Source: Albimonas sp963977235 (GTDB taxonomy: Bacteria > Pseudomonadota > Alphaproteobacteria > Rhodobacterales > Rhodobacteraceae). Taken from it: a stretch of 64,000 nucleotides of DNA. The DNA is taken from positions 72,544 through 136,543 of the forward strand of contig NZ_CAXBOD010000004.1 in assembly GCF_963977235.1 (NCBI RefSeq), in the 5' to 3' direction. Below are positions 49,757-58,954 of the stretch, piece after piece. Each line of letters starts with the position of its first letter. The stretch's first letter is position 1. The position numbers were made by a program, and so were the translations under genes. The notes beneath the pieces are model-generated. The model saw only the letters and a list, made by a program, of their open reading frames with translations. It searched no databases and was not told the DNA's origin.

Positions 49757-50716
49757 ATGATCGGCATGATGATCGTGGCGCTGGCCCCCACCGCCCTGCT
49801 GATCGGGCTCGGCCATGTCCTGCGCTGGCGCACCGCGCTCTTGCCCGAGGCGTTCTGGCCGCCGGCCGAGAAGCTCGCCTATTTCGTGCTGCTGCCGGCG
49901 CTGATCGTGCACGGGCTGGCGACCGCGGACCTCTCGCAGGTGCCCGTCGGCGCCATGGTCGCGGCCATCGGCCTGCCGCTGCTGGCGACCGGCGGGGCGC
50001 TCGCGCTCGCGCGGCGGCCGCTGGGGATCGAGCCGGCGGCCTTCACCTCGGTCTTCCAGGGCGGCGTCAGATTCAACAACTACGTCGGCGTCACCGCCGC
50101 GCTGGCGCTGTTCGGGCCGCAGGGGGCGGCCCTCTCGGCCATCGCCATCGCCACCATCGTGCCGACCGCCAACATATTGTGCGTCACGGTCTTCGCCCGC
50201 TACGTCCCCGGCGGCGCCTCGGGCGAGGGTAGCGCCGTGGGGCAGGCCAGCCTCCTGCACACGCTCAAGCTGCTGTCGCGCAACCCGCTGATCCTCGCCT
50301 GCGCGCTGGGCATCGCGCTGCACGCCTTCCACCTCGGCCTGCCGCCCGGCGTCGAGGGCTTTTTCCGCGCGCTCGGCCAAGCCGCCCTGCCGCTGGGCCT
50401 GCTGTGCGTGGGCGCCGCGCTCGATCGCGAGTCGCTCGGCCGCTCGCCGCGGCTCGCCGTCATCGCCTCGGTCGCCAAGTTCGGGGTGCTGCCGCTGCTG
50501 ACCGCGCTGGGCTGCCTCGCCTTCGGACTGACCGGAGCGCCGGCGATGCTGGCGGTGCTGTTCAACGCCCTGCCGACGGCCTCGTCCTCCTATGTGCTCG
50601 CCCGCCAGCTCGGCGGCGACGCGCCGCTGATGGCGAGCCTGGTGGCCACCCAGACCGTGATCGCGGCGGTGACCGTGCCGCTCGCGATGCTCGCCGCCCA
50701 GGCGCTGTTCGCATGA
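49757..50716 (+). CDS. AEC-family transporter (auxin efflux carrier/malonate permease type)
   Basis: A 319-residue integral membrane protein with about ten hydrophobic segments in two halves, beginning MIGMMIVALAPTALLIGLGH. The first half contains the family-like FQGGVRFNNYVGVTAAL (an Asn-rich unwound helix). The second half has LFNALPTASSSYVLARQLGG. AEC carriers move organic acids and similar anions. The gene overlaps the TetR gene that follows by ATGA, so the regulator probably controls it or shares its inducer. Confidence 0.9.
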   Translation: MIGMMIVALAPTALLIGLGHVLRWRTALLPEAFWPPAEKLAYFVLLPALIVHGLATADLSQVPVGAMVAAIGLPLLATGGALALARRPLGIEPAAFTSVFQGGVRFNNYVGVTAALALFGPQGAALSAIAIATIVPTANILCVTVFARYVPGGASGEGSAVGQASLLHTLKLLSRNPLILACALGIALHAFHLGLPPGVEGFFRALGQAALPLGLLCVGAALDRESLGRSPRLAVIASVAKFGVLPLLTALGCLAFGLTGAPAMLAVLFNALPTASSSYVLARQLGGDAPLMASLVATQTVIAAVTVPLAMLAAQALFA

Positions 50717-51357
50717 CCGGAACGCCCGAGCCCCCCCGCCGCCGCGGCCGCCCGCCGCGCGACCAAGCCCGCCAGACGCAGGCGCGCGACAAGCTCCTGC
50801 GCGCGGGCGTCGCGATGCTGACCGAGCGGAGCTTTGGCGCCGTGGGTCTCGACGAGGTTCTCTCGGCGGTGGGCGTGCCCAAGGGCAGCTTCTACCACTA
50901 CTTCGGCTCCAAGGCCGACTTCGGCCTGGCGCTGATCGAGGCCTACGCCGCGTATTTCGCCCGGAAGCTCGACCGCTGGTTCCTCGATGAGAGCCTGACG
51001 CCGCTGGCCCGCCTGCGCGCCTTCGTCGAGGACGCCCGCGCCGGCATGGAGCGCCACCACTGGCGCCGCGGCTGCCTCGTGGGCAATCTCGGCCAGGAGA
51101 TCGGGACCCTCCCCGAGTCGTTCCGCGACGCGCTTCGCGCCGTGCTCGCCGACTGGGAGGCGCGCACCGCCCGCCTGCTGGAGGCCGCCCGCGCCGCCGG
51201 CGAGATCGCGCCCTCGGCCGACCCCGCCCGCCTCGCCCTGCACTTCTGGATCGGGTGGGAGGGGGCGGTCCTGCGCGCGAAGCTCGAGCAGGGGCCCGAC
51301 CCGCTCGACCGCTTCGCGGAGGGCTTCCTCGAGATGATCGAGCGTCCCGGGGCCTGA
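50713..51357 (+). CDS. TetR-family regulator, AcuR-like
   Basis: A 214-residue regulator. A basic Arg/Pro leader is followed by the helix-turn-helix FGAVGLDEVLSAVGVPKGSFYHYFGSKADFG. The ligand domain has RRGCLVGNLGQEIGTLPESF, a segment I associate with AcuR, the acrylate-responsive TetR regulator of acuI in Rhodobacter. acuI lies 3 kb upstream on the same strand. Its own start overlaps the AEC transporter stop (ATGA). AcuR function is an inference from motif and neighbourhood; it could instead control only the transporter. Confidence 0.85.
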   Translation: MTGTPEPPRRRGRPPRDQARQTQARDKLLRAGVAMLTERSFGAVGLDEVLSAVGVPKGSFYHYFGSKADFGLALIEAYAAYFARKLDRWFLDESLTPLARLRAFVEDARAGMERHHWRRGCLVGNLGQEIGTLPESFRDALRAVLADWEARTARLLEAARAAGEIAPSADPARLALHFWIGWEGAVLRAKLEQGPDPLDRFAEGFLEMIERPGA

Positions 51358-51364
51358 GCCGCGC

Positions 51365-52375
51365 TCAGCGCCGGGTGCTGTCGCGCTCGATCAGCTCGAA
51401 GCCGAGGTCCACGTTCATCTCCGCCGGCCGGCGCCCGGCGATGCGCTCGACCAGCATCTCGATGCCCAGCCGCCCCATCTGGTAGCGCCGCGTCTGCACC
51501 GAGGTGATCGAGGGCACGGCCGCGGCCATCATCTCGAGGTCGTTGAACCCCATGATCCCGAAGTCCCGCGGCACCGCGATCCCGCGCGCCTGACACTCGA
51601 ACAGCGCGCCCAGCGCCAGGTCGTCGTTGGCGCAGAACAGCGCGTCGAGCCCCGGTTCGGCGTCGATCAGCTGCGCGGCGAGCCTGCGCCCCATCGCGGC
51701 CGAGGACGGCTGGGGCGAGATCGCCTCGAGCCACGGCAACCCCGCTTCGTCGAGCGCGGCGCGCCAGCCCTCCCGCCGGCGCATCAGGCGGGGGTCCATG
51801 CGCGCGCCCAGCACCCCGATGCGTCGGTAGCCGCGGCTCAGCAGATGGCGCACCGCCGCCTGCGCCGCGTCGAAATGCGAGAACCCCAGGATCATGTCGA
51901 TCGGGTCGGCGCCCTTCTCCATGATCTGCACGATGGGAAAGCCGGCGCGCTCCAGCAGGGCGCGGGTGGCGGGGGTCTGGTCGATGCCGGTCAGCAGCAT
52001 CGCCGCCGGCCGCTGCGAGGCGAACAGCGGCGCCAGGCGCGCCTCCTCCTCGGGGTCGTAGCGGGTGTTGCCGATCTGGATCTGGAAGCCGGTGTCGGCC
52101 ACCCCGTCGTAGATGCCCTGCAGCACGTCGGCGTAGACGTTGTTGGTCAGGCTCGGCAGGATCACCCCGATCACGTCCGAGCGGCCCGAGGCGAGGATCC
52201 GCGCCTGCGGGTCGGGCACGTAGTTCAGCTCGGCCACCGCCGCCGCGATCCGCTCGCGCGTGGCGGGCGAGACCTGGTCGGGTCGGCGCAGCGCGCGCGA
52301 CACGGTGATCGCCCCCACGCCGGCCAGCGCCGCCACGTCGGCGAGCGTCGGGCGGCCCGAGCGTCGCTGGCTCAT
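51365..52375 (-). CDS. LacI-family regulator of the sugar-acid operon
   Basis: A 336-residue regulator. The helix-turn-helix is TLADVAALAGVGAITVSRALRRP, followed by the hinge and a periplasmic-binding effector domain (DVIGVILPSLTNNVYADVLQ and onward, with GFNDLEMMAA). It is divergent from the TRAP/dehydratase operon. Two palindromes of LacI type stand in the 272-base intergenic region. It should repress that operon until a sugar acid or its 2-keto-3-deoxy derivative is present. This subtype resembles GntR (gluconate repressor) proteins. Confidence 0.93.
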   Translation of the reverse strand: MSQRRSGRPTLADVAALAGVGAITVSRALRRPDQVSPATRERIAAAVAELNYVPDPQARILASGRSDVIGVILPSLTNNVYADVLQGIYDGVADTGFQIQIGNTRYDPEEEARLAPLFASQRPAAMLLTGIDQTPATRALLERAGFPIVQIMEKGADPIDMILGFSHFDAAQAAVRHLLSRGYRRIGVLGARMDPRLMRRREGWRAALDEAGLPWLEAISPQPSSAAMGRRLAAQLIDAEPGLDALFCANDDLALGALFECQARGIAVPRDFGIMGFNDLEMMAAAVPSITSVQTRRYQMGRLGIEMLVERIAGRRPAEMNVDLGFELIERDSTRR

Positions 52376-52516
52376 TCCCCCCTCCTTCGCGCCGCCGCGT
52401 CCATCTCCGCTTCCCTCCCCGCCGCTCGTCCAGAGCGGGTTCGACCATCCTGCTCATCGCCCTAGCTTTGTCGACAGACGCCGTCGCCGCGGCGAAAGCC
52501 GGGGTCATTGACAGCA

Positions 52517-52552
52517 TGACAGCGCTATCATAGCGTCATGACAGCGCTGTCA
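52517..52552. promoter_or_regulatory. Two LacI-type operators of the sugar-acid operon
   Basis: TGACAGCGCTATCA (52517-52530) and the perfect palindrome TGACAGCGCTGTCA (52539-52552) are 22 bases apart, two helical turns, on the same DNA face. A TTGACA at 52508-52513 just before them could be the -35 box of the rightward promoter, with a -10 element overlapping the sites. Repression by the divergent LacI-type protein is strongly suggested. Confidence 0.85.
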
Positions 52553-52647
52553 CAAGGAAGTTGACGCGTGATTCCCGCGGTCAGGAAGGGCCGGGGGGAC
52601 GCCGGTCCGTCGGCCCGGTGCCGAGGATCCCAAGGGAGGACATCGAG

Positions 52648-53664
52648 ATGATGTGGATGAAAGCCGCGCTTGCGGCGAGCTCGATCGCGCTGATCGCCGG
52701 CTCGGCGGCGGCGCAGGAATATTCGTTCCGGTTCCAGTCCAGCGACCCGGCCGGCAACCCGAACTTCGTGATGCAGCAGAAGTGGACCGAGATCGTCGCC
52801 GAGAAGACCGACGGCGCCATCGAGATCGAGCTTCTGCCCGTGGAATCCCTCGTCGCCCACAACGAGACGCAGGACGCGATCGCGGCCGGCATCCTCGACG
52901 GGCACATCACCGACGTCTCCTACTTCGCGGGCAAGGACCCGGCCTTCGGCCTGATCGCGAACCCCGTCGGCGCCTATTCCGACCCCCAGGAGATGTTCGA
53001 CTTCATCTACGAAGGCGGCGGCATGGAGCTGATGCGCGAGCTCGAGGCCCCCTACGGCCTGCAGTTCATCGGCCCGACCTCGCCCGGCCTCGAGGCCTTC
53101 GTCTCCAAGGTCCCGCTCGAGGGGGTCGCCGACCTGCAGGGCCTGAAGCTGCGCGCCCCCGAGGGGCTGGTGCAGAACGTCTTCGCCGCGGCCGGCGCGG
53201 CGCCGGTGAACCTGCCGGGCTCGGAGGTCTTCACCTCGCTCGACAAGGGCGTGATCGAGGCGGCCGACTACAACGTCTTCTCGACCAACCAGGCCCAGGG
53301 CCTGCATGACGTCGCCACCCACCCCGTCTATCCCGGCTTCCACTCCCTGCCGCTGATCGAGATCTCGATGAGCAAGGCCAAGTGGGACGAGCTGTCGCCC
53401 GAGCTGCAGACCGCGCTCGAGGAGTCGGTCAAGGAATTCGGCCAGCTCCAGACCGCCACGGTCAAGGAGAAGGACGAGGAGGCGGTCGCCGCCGCCAAGG
53501 CCGGCGGCAAGATCACCGTCCACGACTGGTCCGCCGAGGAGCGCGCCAAGTTCCGCGAGATCGCGATGGGCGAGTGGGAGAAGGTCGCCGCCCGTTCCGA
53601 GAACGCCCAGAAGGTCTACGACACGCTCGTGGCCTATCTGAAGGACAAGGGTCTCATGAACTGA
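52648..53664 (+). CDS. TRAP transporter substrate-binding protein (DctP type)
   Basis: A 338-residue periplasmic binding protein. ATG 52648 has GGGAGGA 7 bases upstream and gives a Sec signal (MMWMKAALAASSIALIAGSA, cleavage after AAAQ). Mature blocks are FVMQQKWTEIVAEKTDGAIE, the conserved Arg region LQGLKLRAPEG (ligand-carboxylate Arg), and VEAADYNV-like VIEAADYNVFS. TRAP proteins bind organic acids; here a sugar acid is expected from the operon. A strong terminator follows, so the binding protein should be in excess over the membrane subunits. Confidence 0.93.
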   Translation: MMWMKAALAASSIALIAGSAAAQEYSFRFQSSDPAGNPNFVMQQKWTEIVAEKTDGAIEIELLPVESLVAHNETQDAIAAGILDGHITDVSYFAGKDPAFGLIANPVGAYSDPQEMFDFIYEGGGMELMRELEAPYGLQFIGPTSPGLEAFVSKVPLEGVADLQGLKLRAPEGLVQNVFAAAGAAPVNLPGSEVFTSLDKGVIEAADYNVFSTNQAQGLHDVATHPVYPGFHSLPLIEISMSKAKWDELSPELQTALEESVKEFGQLQTATVKEKDEEAVAAAKAGGKITVHDWSAEERAKFREIAMGEWEKVAARSENAQKVYDTLVAYLKDKGLMN

Positions 53665-53673
53665 GACCGGATC

Positions 53674-53693
53674 GCGGGGGCCTTGGCCCCCGC
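53674..53693 (+). terminator. Internal terminator between the TRAP binding-protein and DctQ genes
   Basis: GCGGGGGCC-TT-GGCCCCCGC is a perfect 9-bp stem with a 2-base loop, followed by CTTTCG. It lies 9 bases after the binding-protein stop and probably ends most transcripts, letting a fraction continue into the membrane genes. Confidence 0.8.
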
Positions 53694-53773
53694 CTTTCGT
53701 TCCGCCCCTCCCGCGACGCGCAGCCCCTGGCCGCGACGCCCGTCCCTTCGCCTGTCACGCGGAGCCTGAGCCC

Positions 53774-54364
53774 ATGACCGAGACCCATCCGCCCGACTCC
53801 TCCCCCGAACTGCCGGCGGTCGAGGAATTCGGCGCGATCCCCGAGGCCGGTCGGCTCGGACGCTGGATCGACCGCGGCGGCCTGCTGTTCGCCGCCGGCA
53901 TCGTCGTGTCGATGCTGGTGCTGATCCAGGAAGTGTTCCTGCGCTACGTGTTCAACTCGCCCACCATCTGGGCGCATGAGACGACGGTGTTCCTGTGCGG
54001 GGCGGCGTTCATCTACGGCGGGCTCTACTGCGCCGCCCATGACCGCCACATCCGCGTGGTGCTGATCTACGACGCCCTGCCCGAGCGGGTGCGCCGCGGC
54101 CTGAACGTCGCGATCTCGGCGATCTGCGCGCTGGCCTCGGGCATGTTCTGCTGGGCGGCCTGGGTGATGGTCTCCCGCGCGGCGTTCTCGCCCGACGGCT
54201 CGGTGCGGCTCGAGCGCTCGGGCTCGGCCTGGGATCCGGTCTACCCGGCCCTGATCAAGATTTTCCTGATGCTGGTGATGGGCCTGATGGCGATCCAGTT
54301 CCTGATCCTGGCGTGGGGCTACCTGCGCGGGACCCGCTCTGTCGGCACGAAGGTGCGCACGTGA
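53774..54364 (+). CDS. TRAP transporter small membrane subunit (DctQ type)
   Basis: A 196-residue membrane protein with four hydrophobic segments (GLLFAAGIVVSMLVLIQEVF, VFLCGAAFIYGGLYCA, AISAICALASGMFCWAAW and FLMLVMGLMAIQFLILAWGY). The DctQ block RYVFNSPTIWAHETTVFLCG is present. It pairs with the large DctM-type subunit encoded 28 bases downstream. It is part of the sodium-driven TRAP importer of the sugar-acid operon. Confidence 0.93.
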   Translation: MTETHPPDSSPELPAVEEFGAIPEAGRLGRWIDRGGLLFAAGIVVSMLVLIQEVFLRYVFNSPTIWAHETTVFLCGAAFIYGGLYCAAHDRHIRVVLIYDALPERVRRGLNVAISAICALASGMFCWAAWVMVSRAAFSPDGSVRLERSGSAWDPVYPALIKIFLMLVMGLMAIQFLILAWGYLRGTRSVGTKVRT

Positions 54365-54392
54365 TTAAGATCTTCTCGAAGGGGCGCGCGTG

Positions 54393-55709
54393 ATGGATTT
54401 CTTCGGCTCCTTCCAGGCGCTGGGCGTCGAGGGCGGCACCGCCCTGATGTTCGCGATGATGATGGCGCTGCTGCTGACCGGCATCCCGCTGGCCTTCGTC
54501 ACCCTGCTGGTGGCGCTGGTCTTCGCGCTGGGCTGGTTCGGCCCGATGGCGGTGCCGCTGATCACGTCGCGGGTCTATTCCTTCGTCAGCAGTTTCGTCT
54601 TCGTCTCGGTGCCGATGTTCGTGCTGATGGCCGCGATCCTCGACCGATCGGGCATCGCGAGGGACCTGTTCGACGCGATGAAGCTGGTCGGCGGGCGCCT
54701 GCGCGGCGGCGTCGCCATCCAGACCCTGATCGTGGCCGTGATCCTGGCGGCCATGTCGGGCATCATCGGCGGCGAGATCGTGCTGCTGGGCCTGCTCGCC
54801 CTGCCCCAGATGCTGCGGCTGGGCTATGACAAGCACCTCGCCATCGGCGTGGTGTGCGCGGGCGGGGCGCTGGGCACGATGGTGCCGCCCTCGATCGTGC
54901 TCATTCTCTACGGCCTGACCGCCAACGTCTCGATCGGGGACCTGTTCACCTCGTCGTTCCTGCCGGGGCTGATGCTGGCCGGGTTCTACGTGATCTATGT
55001 GCTGATCCGCGCCTACCTGAACCCCGCCGTCGCCCCGATCCTGGAGCAAAACGAGGTTCCCCGCGCCGAGAAGCTGCGCCTGCTCAAGGGCCTGGTGCTG
55101 CCGATCCTGGTGGTGGCCTGCGTGCTGGGCTCGATCTACGGCGGCGTCGCCTCGGTGACCGAGGCCTCGGCCGTGGGCGTGATGGGGGTGCTGCTCTCGA
55201 CCGTGATCCGGGGCGAGTTCACCTTCGGGCTGCTGCAGGGCGCGGCCATGCAGACCCTGCGCACGGTTGGCATGATCGTGTGGATCGGCATCGGCGCCTC
55301 GGCGCTGGTGGGGGTGTTCAACCTGATGGGCGGCATCAAGTTCGTGACCGAGCTGATCACCGGCATCTCGGACAACCGGCTTTATATCCTGCTGTTCATG
55401 ATGCTGATCCTGTTCGTGCTGGGCATGTTCCTGGACTGGACCGGCATCGCGCTGCTGACCATGCCGATCTTCGTGCCGATCATCACCGGGCTGGGTTATG
55501 ACCCGGTGTGGTTCGGCGTGGTGTTCTGCATGAACATGCAGGTCAGCTTCCTGTCGCCCCCCTTCGGACCCGCGGCCTTCTACCTGAAATCGGTGGCGCC
55601 GCCGGACATCAGCCTCGGGACCATCTTCAAGGCGCTGCTGCCCTTCATCGGCATGCAGATCCTGGCGCTGGCCGTGCTGATCGCCTTCCCCGGCATCACG
55701 GGGCGCTGA
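54393..55709 (+). CDS. TRAP transporter large membrane subunit (DctM type)
   Basis: A 438-residue protein with about 12 hydrophobic segments. DctM-type blocks include SFVFVSVPMFVLMAAILDRSG, LAAMSGIIGGEIVLLGLLAL and GGALGTMVPPSIVLILYGL, near the sodium and substrate sites, and LDWTGIALLTMPIFVPII. ATG 54393 with AAGGGG upstream is preferred over the GTG directly before it. The next gene starts immediately after the stop with no spacer. It is the transport channel of the sugar-acid operon. Confidence 0.94.
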   Translation: MDFFGSFQALGVEGGTALMFAMMMALLLTGIPLAFVTLLVALVFALGWFGPMAVPLITSRVYSFVSSFVFVSVPMFVLMAAILDRSGIARDLFDAMKLVGGRLRGGVAIQTLIVAVILAAMSGIIGGEIVLLGLLALPQMLRLGYDKHLAIGVVCAGGALGTMVPPSIVLILYGLTANVSIGDLFTSSFLPGLMLAGFYVIYVLIRAYLNPAVAPILEQNEVPRAEKLRLLKGLVLPILVVACVLGSIYGGVASVTEASAVGVMGVLLSTVIRGEFTFGLLQGAAMQTLRTVGMIVWIGIGASALVGVFNLMGGIKFVTELITGISDNRLYILLFMMLILFVLGMFLDWTGIALLTMPIFVPIITGLGYDPVWFGVVFCMNMQVSFLSPPFGPAAFYLKSVAPPDISLGTIFKALLPFIGMQILALAVLIAFPGITGR

Positions 55710-56918
55710 ATGTTCTCGCATCTCAAGATCGCCCGCGTCGAAACCCTGCGCCTGAAGGAGTTCGCGAACCTCCTCTGGGTGAAGATCACCGCCGACGACG
55801 GCACGGTGGGCCTGGGCGAGAGCTTCTTCGGCGCCTCGGCGCTCGAGGCCTATATCCACGACTGGTGCGCGCCCCTGCTGCTGGGGCGCGACCCGCTGGC
55901 CATCCCCGCGCGGATGACCGAGCTGCGCGACTACATCGGCTGGCGCGGCGCAGGCGTGGAAACCCGCGCCCTCTCGGCCATCGACATCGCGCTCTGGGAC
56001 CTGAAGTCCAAGGTCCACGGCGTGCCGCTGGTCGAGATGCTGGGCGGCCGCGCGCGGGCCTCGATCCGCACCTACAACACCTGCGCCGGCTACCGCTATG
56101 TGCGGTCCGCCGAGGGTCAGAAGGTCGCCAACTGGAACACGACGGCCGCCGAGGGCCCCTACGAGGACCTCGACGCCTTCCTGCACCGCGCCGACGAGCT
56201 GGCCCTGTCGCTGAAGGAGCAGGGCATCTCGGCGATGAAGATCTGGCCCTTCGACCCGGCCGCAGAGCGCTCGGGCGGCTGGGACATCACGCCCTCCGAG
56301 CTGCGCACCGCGCTGGAGCCCTTTGAAAAAATCCGCTCGGCGGTGGGCGAGGACATGGACATCATGGTCGAGTTCCACTCGCTGTGGTCCCCGCCCATGG
56401 CCCGCCGCCTGTCCCGCGCGCTGAAGCCCTATGACACCTACTGGCACGAGGACCCGTTCCGGCTCGAGAACCTCTCCGACCTGAAGGAATACGGCCGCCA
56501 CACCGACGCGCTGATCTGCGCCTCGGAAACCCTGCCCTCGATCCACGCCTTCCGCGAGTATCTCGAGACCGGAGTGGCCGGCGTCGCGATGCTCGACCTC
56601 GGCTGGTGCGGCGGCGTCTCCTCGGCGCGCAAGATCGCGGGCATGGCCGAGGCCTACGGCGTGCCCATCGCGCCCCACGACTGCACCGGCCCGGTGGTCT
56701 ACGCCTCGTCGTGCCACCTGTCGCTGCACGCGCCCAACACCCTGATCCAGGAGTCGGTGCGCGCCTTCTACACCGGCTGGCACCTCGAGGTGGCCGAAGC
56801 GGTCCCCACCCCCGTGCAGGGCATGATCGACGTCTCCGACGCGCCGGGCCACGGCGTCGTCCTTCGGGCTGGTCTCGAGGACCGCCCCGACGCCATCCTG
56901 CGCACATCCACGAACTGA
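55710..56918 (+). CDS. Enolase-superfamily sugar-acid dehydratase (mandelate racemase/MLE family)
   Basis: A 402-residue enzyme. The capping domain has DDGTVGLGESFFG and LSAIDIALWDLKSKVHGVPLVEMLGG. The barrel has ISAMKIWPFDP, metal-ligand strands ending in IMVEFHSLWS, YWHEDPF and CASETL, and a catalytic His in PIAPHDCTGPVVYASS. These residues fit acid-sugar dehydratases that make 2-keto-3-deoxy acids. It follows the TRAP gene with no gap and is followed by an unrelated IlvD/Edd dehydratase. I cannot say which sugar acid it uses. Confidence 0.9.
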   Translation: MFSHLKIARVETLRLKEFANLLWVKITADDGTVGLGESFFGASALEAYIHDWCAPLLLGRDPLAIPARMTELRDYIGWRGAGVETRALSAIDIALWDLKSKVHGVPLVEMLGGRARASIRTYNTCAGYRYVRSAEGQKVANWNTTAAEGPYEDLDAFLHRADELALSLKEQGISAMKIWPFDPAAERSGGWDITPSELRTALEPFEKIRSAVGEDMDIMVEFHSLWSPPMARRLSRALKPYDTYWHEDPFRLENLSDLKEYGRHTDALICASETLPSIHAFREYLETGVAGVAMLDLGWCGGVSSARKIAGMAEAYGVPIAPHDCTGPVVYASSCHLSLHAPNTLIQESVRAFYTGWHLEVAEAVPTPVQGMIDVSDAPGHGVVLRAGLEDRPDAILRTSTN

Positions 56919-56929
56919 GGAACGGACCC

Positions 56930-58720
56930 ATGACCGAAGCGCCCAAGAAGCTCCGCTCCCGCGCCTGGTTCGACAATCCCGACGATCCGGGCATGACCGC
57001 GCTCTACCTCGAGCGCTACCTGAACTACGGCCTCACGCGCGAGGAGCTGCAGTCGGGCAAGCCGATCATCGGCATCGCCCAGACCGGCTCCGACCTCAGC
57101 CCCTGCAACCGCCCGCTGATGGAGCATGCCAGGCGCGTCCGCGAGGGCATCCGCGAGGCGGGGGGCATCTGCATCGAGTTCCCGGTCCACCCGATCCAGG
57201 AGACCGGCAAGCGCCCCACCGCCTCGCTCGACCGCAACCTCGCCTATCTCGGGCTGGTCGAGGTGCTCTACGGCTATCCGCTCGACGGCGTGGTTCTGAC
57301 CATCGGCTGCGACAAGACCACCCCGGCCTGCCTGATGGCCGCCGCCACGGTGGACATCCCCGCCATCGCGCTGTCCGGCGGGCCGATGCTGAACGGCTGG
57401 CACAAGGGCAAGCGGGCGGGCAGCGGCTCGATCATCTGGCTGGCGCGCGAGATGCTGGCCCGCGGAGAGATCGACTACGAGGGGTTCATGGAGATGGCCG
57501 CCGCCTCCGCCCCCTCGCCGGGGTGGTGCAACACGATGGGCACCGCGACCACGATGAACTCTCTGGCCGAGGCGCTCGGCATGTCGCTCCCCGGCTGCGC
57601 CGCGATCCCCGCCCCGCATCGTGAGCGGGCGCAGATCGCCTACCAGACCGGCAAGCGCATCGTGGACATGGTGCGCGAGGACCTCAAGCCCTCCGACATC
57701 CTCACCCGGGAGGCGTTCGAGAACGCCATCGCCGTCAGCTCGGCGATCGGCGGCTCGACCAACGCCCCCATCCACATCGCGGCCATCGCCCGCCACGCGG
57801 GCGTCGAGCTGGACCTGCAGGAGTGGGAGCGCATCGGCCGGAACATCCCCCTGCTGGTGAACCTGCAGCCCGCGGGCGAATATCTGGCCGAGGATTTCCA
57901 CCGCGCCGGCGGCGTCCCCGCCGTGATCGGCGCGATGATGGAAAAGGGCCTGATCCGCGAGGGCGCGATCACCTGCTCGGGGCGCAGCATCGGCGAGAAC
58001 TGCAAGGGCCGCCTGCCCGAGGACGCCGACGTGATCCGCGGCTTCGACAACCCCATCCAGAAAGCCGCCGGCTTCCGGGTGATGCGCGGCAACCTGTTCG
58101 ACAGCGCGATCATGAAGACCTCGACGATCTCGCCGGACTTCCGGGCGCGCTATCTCTCGAACCCCGACGACCCCGAGGCGTTCGTGGGCCGCGCCATCGT
58201 CTTCGACGGGCCCGAGGACTACCACCACCGCATCGACGACCCGTCCTTGCAGATCGACGCCGACTGCATCCTGTTCATGCGCGGCGCCGGCCCCATCGGC
58301 TATCCCGGCGCGGCCGAGGTGGTGAACATGCGCGCCCCCGACTACCTGCTCAAGAAGGGCATCCGGGAGCTGCCCTGCATCGGCGACGGCCGCCAGTCGG
58401 GCACCTCCGGCTCCCCCTCGATCCTCAACGCCTCGCCCGAGGCGGCGGCGAACGGGCCGCTGGCGCTGCTGCGCACGGGGGACCGGGTGCGGGTGGACCT
58501 CAACACCGGCTCGGTCGACGCGCTGGTCTCGGAGCCCGACTGGGCGATGCGCAAGGCCGACCTCGAGGCCGCGGGCGGCTACGCCTACCCCGACCACCAG
58601 ACCCCGTGGCAGGAGATCCAGCGCGGCTGCGTCGACCAGCTCGGCGCCGGCATGGTCCTGAAACCGGCGGTGAAATACCAGCGCATCGCCTCCAAGGGGA
58701 TGCCGCGCGACAACCACTGA
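56930..58720 (+). CDS. IlvD/Edd-family sugar-acid dehydratase
   Basis: A 596-residue iron-sulfur dehydratase. Cluster-ligand Cys positions lie in SDLSPCNRPLMEHA, LTIGCDKTTPACLMAA and SAPSPGWCNTMGTATTMN. The C-terminal part has IGDGRQSGTSGSPSILNASPEA. The opening KKLRSRAWFDNPDDPGMTALY is typical of the pentonate/hexonate (arabonate, xylonate, galactonate) dehydratase branch rather than branched-chain amino-acid IlvD. It makes a 2-keto-3-deoxy sugar acid. It is 11 bases after the other dehydratase gene. It is followed by a 288-base gap with two palindromes. Confidence 0.93.
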   Translation: MTEAPKKLRSRAWFDNPDDPGMTALYLERYLNYGLTREELQSGKPIIGIAQTGSDLSPCNRPLMEHARRVREGIREAGGICIEFPVHPIQETGKRPTASLDRNLAYLGLVEVLYGYPLDGVVLTIGCDKTTPACLMAAATVDIPAIALSGGPMLNGWHKGKRAGSGSIIWLAREMLARGEIDYEGFMEMAAASAPSPGWCNTMGTATTMNSLAEALGMSLPGCAAIPAPHRERAQIAYQTGKRIVDMVREDLKPSDILTREAFENAIAVSSAIGGSTNAPIHIAAIARHAGVELDLQEWERIGRNIPLLVNLQPAGEYLAEDFHRAGGVPAVIGAMMEKGLIREGAITCSGRSIGENCKGRLPEDADVIRGFDNPIQKAAGFRVMRGNLFDSAIMKTSTISPDFRARYLSNPDDPEAFVGRAIVFDGPEDYHHRIDDPSLQIDADCILFMRGAGPIGYPGAAEVVNMRAPDYLLKKGIRELPCIGDGRQSGTSGSPSILNASPEAAANGPLALLRTGDRVRVDLNTGSVDALVSEPDWAMRKADLEAAGGYAYPDHQTPWQEIQRGCVDQLGAGMVLKPAVKYQRIASKGMPRDNH

Positions 58721-58762
58721 GGCGCGCGCCGCTCTCGCCGCCGCCTCCGCCACAGGCGCGCC

Positions 58763-58781
58763 CCCCGGGCTTGACCCGGGG
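58763..58781. repeat. Dispersed CCCCGGG palindrome, copy 2
   Basis: CCCCGGGCTTGACCCGGGG lies 43 bases after the IlvD/Edd stop. It is one of two copies, in opposite orientation to each other, in the gap between the two halves of the sugar-acid operon (58721-59008). Nothing else is recognised in that gap. Confidence 0.7.
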
Positions 58782-58954
58782 CCTCGCGCCGCCCGCCACG
58801 CCGCGCCCCGGCAGGGTTTCGGGCCGCGGCGCTCATCCCTCGCCGCGCCCCCCCGGGATCGCGGCCTTGCCACGGGCGGCCCCGCCTCGACTCCGGGCGC
58901 CGCCCCGCCTGGCCCCCGTCCCACAGCGGGGGCCAGGCCATCGACCGCGAGAGA

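Noticed and set aside
52517..52552. Cross-regulation between the TetR site at 8961 and the LacI sites here because both contain TGACAGC
   Set aside because: The spacing differs (TGACAGCTGTCA versus TGACAGCGCTGTCA), the proteins are of different families, and each site lies next to its own regulator.
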